Shown: piece after piece, positions 12,555 to 15,693 of the stretch
How the letters are laid out: each line of letters opens with the position of its first letter
Position numbering within the stretch: the stretch's first letter is position 1
Source of the DNA: RGIG6375 sp964472725
Lineage (GTDB): Bacteria > Bacillota > Clostridia > Oscillospirales > Oscillospiraceae
Assembly (NCBI GenBank): GCA_964472725.1
Contig: CAYYLZ010000045.1
Location: forward strand, 1-15,693
Length of the DNA stretch: 15,693 nt
Direction: 5' to 3'
Notes under the pieces: model-generated
Database searches by the model: none
What the model was told of the DNA's origin: nothing
What the model saw: the letters and a program-made list of their open reading frames with translations, nothing else
Made by a program: the position numbers and the translations under genes

Positions 12555-13148
12555 TTATCCATTCAATTTATAAAAAGTGCTGCGTTTAACGCCTGTTCTC
12601 CGCATAGCCTCGGCTGCGGTTATTTCTCCGCGCCTCCAAAGTGATATAACATCGTCCCAATTAGCGGGTTTAGCAATTGGGGGGCGGCCTAAATGCTTGC
12701 CTTTGCTTTTGGCAATGGCTATGCCCTCTGCTTGACGCTGGCGTGTGGTTTCCCGCTCCTGTTGAGCTATAGAGGCTAATACCTCGATAAGTATATTGTT
12801 TACCATATCAAGCACCCATTCATGCCCTGCGGGGTATTCTATAAGCGTTGTCGGCAAATCTAATATCTTTAGACGTATACCGTTATCCTTGAAATACTGC
12901 AACTCATTCTTTATGTCTGCTTTGTTGCGGCTTAGACGGTCAAGAGACTTTACAACAAGAGTGTCACCACGGCGCAGCATAGCCGTTTTAAGGGCTGTGT
13001 AGCCGCTCCGGGTCAAATCCTTTCCACTTTCCCTGTCGGTAATAATATCCCGCTCGGACGCACCAAGAGCGATAAATGCGGCTATTTGACGGTCAAGGTT
13101 TTGTTCGCGGCTTGATACTCGAGCATAATAATATGTGCGGCTTTCCAT
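12555..13148 (-). CDS. Small serine recombinase (resolvase/invertase)
   Basis: A 197-residue protein of the resolvase/invertase class. The N-terminal catalytic domain begins YYARVSSREQNLDRQ, with nucleophile Ser12 and arginines Arg10, Arg71 and Arg74 (SLDRLSRN). The long E-helix spans about 108-150, followed by GKHLGRPP and a C-terminal helix-turn-helix at 168-197 (EITAAEAMRRTGVKRSTFYK). The length is typical. ATG 13148 is chosen because it gives the family N-terminus; 26 more residues from 13226 are unlike it. GGGGGTG lies 10 nt upstream. A res-like set of repeats (13223-13319) lies upstream, so it may resolve dimers of a circular form or invert DNA. Confidence 0.93.
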   Translation of the reverse strand: MESRTYYYARVSSREQNLDRQIAAFIALGASERDIITDRESGKDLTRSGYTALKTAMLRRGDTLVVKSLDRLSRNKADIKNELQYFKDNGIRLKILDLPTTLIEYPAGHEWVLDMVNNILIEVLASIAQQERETTRQRQAEGIAIAKSKGKHLGRPPIAKPANWDDVISLWRRGEITAAEAMRRTGVKRSTFYKLNG

Positions 13149-13222
13149 AATAAAAAAGCACCCCCGTTCTGTTTCTCTAATTACAAGATAACAGGACGGG
13201 AGCGCGTTGCACACTTCAATTT

Positions 13223-13319
13223 CCATAAAGGTTGTTCAATTTTCGGATATGTCCATAAACGGTATAAGGTATTTAATGGACGCTTAACCATGCTGTTTTA
13301 GCTTTGTCCATAAAGGTAG
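13223..13319. repeat. res-like recombination site upstream of the resolvase
   Basis: CCATAAAGGTTG (13223-13234), GTCCATAAACGG (13251-13262) and GTCCATAAAGGT (13306-13317) are direct copies, and TTTAATGGAC (13272-13281) is an inverted copy of the second. The segment 13251-13281 is thus a 31-bp imperfect inverted repeat, close to the size of a resolvase subsite. Confidence 0.5.
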
Positions 13320-13330
13320 ACTTTGACGGA

Positions 13331-13471
13331 TTACCACATATACTCACACTCGTCACATCTATAGAGCCGACCAAGGGTTTTGCTGCCTAACCCCCAAACC
13401 TCTGCGGATACGGCTTTTTTTACTGTGGAGATATTCATGATCTTATTTGAACCACACATAGGACATTTATA
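13331..13471 (-). pseudogene. C-terminal remnant of a zinc-ribbon protein
   Basis: On the minus strand the last 46 codons before TAA (13331-13333) encode YKCPMCGSNK, then ISTVKKAVS and finally YRCDECEYMW: a CxxC...CxxC ribbon of the type found in short Firmicute zinc-ribbon proteins. Upstream of about 13471 the minus frame runs antisense to the NERD gene and is no longer protein-like, so the 5' part has been lost. No ribosome-binding site is visible. It abuts the truncated NERD gene head to head, which suggests a deletion between two divergent genes. Confidence 0.6.
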
Positions 13472-14093
13472 CGATGCTATTGTGATTGCAAAATATGGTC
13501 TGTTTGTTGTTGAGGCAAAAAACTGGGGCTCCAAGATTACAATTTGTTCTGATGGACGCATCCGCTGCGACCGTTGCGTCAAAGATTTTCTAGGCAACGC
13601 GAGTGCGAAGGAAGCCATCTTGATGAATACTCTGAAAGAGTTGTTCCCTCCGGCATACCACACACTGCTTTATGTCGCTAACGAATTTGCGGAAGTAGAA
13701 GGGCATCACGATAATATCGAGGTTGCCCGGGGTGATATCTCATATCGAATTGCCAGCCATGCTGCAGACAGAGCCGTGCTTTCTAATGAGGAAATCGAAA
13801 AAATCGTTGAAATACTTGAGTTATCTCAAAAAGAACAATGTGGGACGTGTACCGTCAACTGTAAGGAGATTATCGAGGATTACGCAACGCTTATGACTCA
13901 GATAGAAGATACAACGAGTGTTGGTATGGAATTCTCGGCTGATACACACAGTCAAGAACCTATTGTGGAAACTTCGCCTGAATCTGCCCTGCGCTCATGG
14001 ATTAAACGTATTGATTGGGGCAATGTAGTAGCTGGGCTTTTGACTATTGCGATACCAAGTATTGCTGCCTCTGTTGTAATCCATAAGCAATAA
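13437..14093 (+). CDS. NERD nuclease-domain protein, N-terminally truncated, with C-terminal membrane segment
   Basis: A 218-residue product. Residues 12-40 (YDAIVIAKYGLFVVEAKNWG) carry the core of a nuclease-related domain: Asp13 and Glu26-x-Lys28, the D...ExK arrangement of PD-(D/E)xK nucleases. Family members normally have about 40-60 residues before this, including a conserved Glu helix; these are missing, and residues 1-11 come from DNA antisense to a zinc-ribbon remnant. ATG 13437 has GGAG 6 nt upstream, so translation is possible. There is a CGTC...C motif at about 135-142 and a likely membrane helix at 197-214. It starts a four-ORF cargo block at the right end. Activity is doubtful without the first motif; it may be a decayed gene or a minimal variant. 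Confidence 0.7.
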   Translation: MILFEPHIGHLYDAIVIAKYGLFVVEAKNWGSKITICSDGRIRCDRCVKDFLGNASAKEAILMNTLKELFPPAYHTLLYVANEFAEVEGHHDNIEVARGDISYRIASHAADRAVLSNEEIEKIVEILELSQKEQCGTCTVNCKEIIEDYATLMTQIEDTTSVGMEFSADTHSQEPIVETSPESALRSWIKRIDWGNVVAGLLTIAIPSIAASVVIHKQ

Positions 14094-14103
14094 GGAGGAG
14101 CTA

Positions 14104-14199
14104 ATGAAAACGCATATCAACAAGCTTCTTGTATCAATCACCGGTACAGCTGCCGATATGACCCATACAAATAAATCAACACTGCCATTGATGGCATAA
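14104..14199 (+). CDS. Possible 31-aa peptide
   Basis: ATG 14104 to TAA 14199, 11 nt after the NERD stop. GGAGGAG (14094-14100) lies 3 nt before the ATG, closer than optimal. The peptide starts MKTHINKLLVSITGT and is not recognised. It may be a real coupled small gene, a leader peptide, or the worn-down start of a larger gene. Confidence 0.35.
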   Translation: MKTHINKLLVSITGTAADMTHTNKSTLPLMA

Positions 14200-14220
14200 A
14201 ATTTGAAAGGAGCTTTCTAC

Positions 14221-14418
14221 ATGAAAAATGACACTAGTTTGATTAAGGGTTCTGCCATTACCTCTCTTGTATTTTCAGCAGGTATGGGCATTATCCTCTA
14301 TATTCTGAAGCAGTATCATACGGACAAAGTCGGTCAGGCTCGTATCGAAGGTGTTAAGGATTTCATAAGCTTCAGCAAGGCTGCAAAGTATGCCTATAAC
14401 GAAACACAGCGGGAATAA
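14221..14418 (+). CDS. Small single-pass membrane protein (65 aa)
   Basis: ATG 14221 has AAAGGAG 8 nt upstream. Residues 10-30 (GSAITSLVFSAGMGIILYIL) form one predicted membrane helix, followed by a polar tail of about 35 residues (KQYHTDKVGQARIEGVKDF and onward) that should lie in the cytoplasm. It sits between the NERD gene and the acidic-protein gene in the same direction. The NERD product also ends in a membrane segment, so the two may act together at the membrane; this is inference from adjacency. The family is not recognised. Confidence 0.65.
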   Translation: MKNDTSLIKGSAITSLVFSAGMGIILYILKQYHTDKVGQARIEGVKDFISFSKAAKYAYNETQRE

Positions 14419-14520
14419 TCCTCCTGTGAGTACATACACACAAATATTCCGTTAAAAGCATAACCGTGGTTGTAAACATTCAGTGCAAACACACTACTAA
14501 ATTATCAGGAGGTCTACATT

Positions 14521-14730
14521 ATGGCTAAGTACAAGATTATTTTTGACGGCGAGGAACAGGATGAGGTTTTCAGCACCGAGGAAGATGCAGAAGAGTACGC
14601 TCTTTATCTGCGTTCATGCTCTCGTGATGGAGCAGAAATTCTGCACATGTCTAACCCCGGCGACTATGACTACGACGAAGATTCTTTCGAGGCTCCCGAC
14701 TACGAAATTATAGATGTCGATGATAATTAA
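14521..14730 (+). CDS. Very acidic small protein (69 aa)
   Basis: ATG 14521 has a full AGGAGG 8 nt upstream. Of 69 residues, 23 are Asp or Glu and only four are Lys or Arg, giving a very low expected pI. The N-terminus MAKYKIIFDGEEQDEVFSTE looks like a beta strand and helix (EEDAEEYALYLRSC); the C-terminal half (DYDYDEDSFEAPDYEIIDVDDN) is almost purely acidic. I recall similar small proteins in Clostridia but no function. Charge and size resemble DNA-mimic anti-nuclease proteins, an inference only. It is the last gene before the right attachment site, 100 bp after the small membrane protein gene. Confidence 0.7.
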   Translation: MAKYKIIFDGEEQDEVFSTEEDAEEYALYLRSCSRDGAEILHMSNPGDYDYDEDSFEAPDYEIIDVDDN

Positions 14731-14887
14731 AGTGAGACCTTTGCTATAGGGAATGAAGGTAAAGCGGTATAGCAACCCTTGCAATACATCCTTTTGGTCG
14801 GCACGTCGGCGAGAAGTCGGCGGGTGAAAGTGCAGAAAAACGGCCTGGCGAGCCGATATTCGACAGGTCGAAGTTGGGTGTGCCGCC
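14731..14887. other. Right terminal segment of the element
   Basis: No gene is seen. TTGCTATA (14741-14748)/TATAGCAA (14768-14775) form an inverted repeat. GTCGGC occurs three times (14797, 14805, 14816), and TTCGACAGGTCGAA (14859-14872) is a 6-2-6 palindrome 15 bp from attR. This is a plausible binding region for integrase or accessory proteins. Confidence 0.45.
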
Positions 14888-14950
14888 TTCAAGTCCCGCC
14901 TCGCGCACCAACATTTAAGGCTTCAAATCGTAAGATTTGAGGTCTTTTTT
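14888..14950 (+). repeat. attR direct repeat (tRNA-Leu 3' end and terminator remnant)
   Basis: This is a copy of 6117-6179 with one mismatch. It begins in the T-loop (TTCAAG) and includes CCA and the terminator hairpin (about 14917-14951). The sequence before it (GTGCCGCC) is unrelated to tRNA, so no second tRNA is encoded. Confidence 0.93.
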
Positions 14951-15067
14951 TGTTTTTGCAACTTTTTGACCTGCTTTTCGATTCCGAGGTTTTAGGCAAA
15001 ACGCGCCATTTCTAACACTTTTTCTAACGCGATTCGAAGAGACTTTCGGAGATATTATCAGCCAAGG

Positions 15068-15292
15068 ATGCTTTTGCCCGCTGGAGCAGAAAGCTTTTTT
15101 GGCGATGCTAATAACGAGAACCTTAAGTTGCTTGATGACCAAATACGAGCGATTCGACTGCTGCAGGAATGTACACTGAGGTGTAAGAAAAATTCATTTA
15201 ATATATATGCAGAGTGGGAATTGACAGGTGATGCCTTTAGTGAGACAGAGTCACTTAGATTAGAGCGTGTTGACAAAATTCAAGCTGTATAA
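15068..15292 (+). CDS. Doubtful ORF in the right flank
   Basis: A 74-residue ORF with a soluble, charged sequence (e.g. NLKLLDDQIRAIRLLQECTL). No ribosome-binding site lies at a proper distance from ATG 15068, and the frame is open back to about 14996 without a better start. It may be the 3' remnant of a gene cut by an earlier insertion at the tRNA. The family is not recognised. The rest of 14951-15322 shows nothing else. Confidence 0.25.
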   Translation: MLLPAGAESFFGDANNENLKLLDDQIRAIRLLQECTLRCKKNSFNIYAEWELTGDAFSETESLRLERVDKIQAV

Positions 15293-15322
15293 TATGCCCG
15301 TAGAAAAAATAATAAAAAATTC

Positions 15323-15351
15323 TTGACGAAATTGATTTTGTCTGCTATAAT
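15323..15351 (+). promoter_or_regulatory. Promoter of rpsL
   Basis: TTGACG (15323-15328), 17-bp spacer, TATAAT (15346-15351), about 120 nt upstream of the rpsL start. Confidence 0.88.
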
Positions 15352-15473
15352 TCACTATTGTTGCCGTAGTGCGGCTTAGCGTAGCTGTGCCTTAGGCAAA
15401 AGTGTGATTTTGGGCGGATAATTCAAGAATTTTCTGCTTAAAATATACAAAAACAAAGGAAAGGAGGAAGCAT
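15352..15473 (+). promoter_or_regulatory. rpsL 5' leader
   Basis: A leader of about 115 nt with small stems GCCG-TAGTG-CGGC (about 15363-15375) and GCC-TTA-GGC (about 15390-15398). The length is enough for autogenous control, but I recognise no known ribosomal-protein leader motif. GGAGG at 15463-15467 serves rpsL. Confidence 0.35.
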
Positions 15474-15693
15474 ATGCCTACTTTTAACCAGCTCGTTAGA
15501 AAGGGTAGAGAACAGTCTGTTTACAAGTCTACTTCTCCTGCTCTTCAGAAGGGCCTGAACACTCTCCAGAACAGAGAAACCAACCTGAGCTCCCCCCAGA
15601 AGCGTGGTGTCTGCACCGCAGTTAGAACTTCTACTCCCAAGAAGCCCAACTCCGCTCTTCGTAAGGTCGCTCGTGTTCGCCTGACTAACGGCT
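15474..15693 (+). CDS. rpsL: Ribosomal protein S12, N-terminal part (runs off the window)
   Basis: The first 73 residues begin MPTFNQLVRKGRE and include PQKRGVC (41-47) and TPKKPNSALRKVARVRLTNG (54-73). It is the long Gram-positive form, with extra residues at about 18-38 compared with Escherichia coli. S12 sits at the decoding centre of the 30S subunit. The lysines in PKKP (56-57), where streptomycin-resistance changes occur in other species, are the wild-type residues. The start has GGAGG 6 nt upstream. It normally heads an operon with rpsG, fusA and tuf, which would lie beyond the window. Confidence 0.97.
   Translation, partial: MPTFNQLVRKGREQSVYKSTSPALQKGLNTLQNRETNLSSPQKRGVCTAVRTSTPKKPNSALRKVARVRLTNG

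Larger units (their letters stand above)
6117..14950. mobile_element. Integrative element in tRNA-Leu(CAG), 8.77 kb between equivalent att positions
   Basis: It is bounded by a 63-bp direct repeat with one mismatch; the left copy is part of the intact tRNA and its terminator. An integrase gene reads toward the left end, as in tRNA-targeting tyrosine-recombinase elements. The interior is visibly more A/T-rich than the left flank and holds integrase, HNH protein, Rep-like and zinc proteins, RHH repressor, SprT-like protease, serine resolvase and a NERD cargo block. No relaxase, coupling protein or phage structural gene is present. It is best called a small integrative element (mobilisable element or satellite), possibly decayed at 13.47 kb. 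Confidence 0.9.

Noticed and set aside
14614..14892. 92-codon minus ORF running into attR
   Set aside because: Overlaps the acidic-protein gene and the terminal repeats; no ribosome-binding site or recognisable sequence.

Overview
The window looks like chromosome from a Gram-positive, anaerobic member of the Clostridia (gut Oscillospiraceae/Ruminococcaceae type). Evidence for this: strong GGAGG ribosome-binding sites throughout, near-consensus TTGACA/TATAAT promoters, a long-form Gram-positive ribosomal protein S12, and a corrinoid-protein activator (RACo) next to a DUF3786 gene, a pairing associated with corrinoid methyltransferase metabolism. No taxon can be fixed from the sequence alone.

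Left chromosomal part (1-6180). It starts inside the C-terminal ATPase half of a RACo-type protein, followed by DUF3786, a copper-type CsoR/RcnR repressor with a His-rich N-terminus, a MarR regulator with its own consensus promoter and paired operator-like boxes, and an IscR-like Rrf2 regulator. On the minus strand is glyceraldehyde-3-phosphate dehydrogenase with a Ser where NAD-type enzymes carry the conserved Asp. It is divergent from a soluble PAS/histidine-kinase-like protein that appears to lack the phosphoacceptor His. A 16-bp perfect palindrome lies between their two promoters. Two tRNA-Leu genes (GAG, CAG) follow from one consensus promoter and end in a strong terminator.

Mobile element (6117-14950). 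A 63-bp direct repeat with one mismatch (6117-6179 and 14888-14950) covers the last 23 nt of tRNA-Leu(CAG) plus its terminator, so the 8.77 kb between is an integrated element. In order it carries: a tyrosine integrase (-), an HNH-motif protein (-), an origin-like region with three CAAATTTGTCGA(A/T) iterons, a winged-helix Rep-like protein (-) whose best-placed start codon is ACG, a two-CxxC zinc protein (-), a ribbon-helix-helix repressor (-) that shares three palindromic operators with a divergent rightward promoter, a small coiled-coil protein, a SprT-like metalloprotease, a small membrane peptide, a serine resolvase (-) with a res-like site, and a right-end cargo block. The cargo block is a NERD nuclease-like protein missing its N-terminus and abutting an antisense zinc-ribbon remnant, a 31-aa ORF, a small membrane protein and a very acidic 69-aa protein. 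No relaxase or transfer gene is present, so it is best described as a small integrative element with plasmid-like features, possibly mobilised in trans.

Right chromosomal part (14951-15693). This holds a short stretch with one doubtful ORF, then a promoter, a leader and the 5' part of rpsL.

The least explained structure is a repeat family with core CC(A/G)(C/T)AAAGG. About eight same-orientation copies lie only next to the ends of the Rep-like and resolvase genes.
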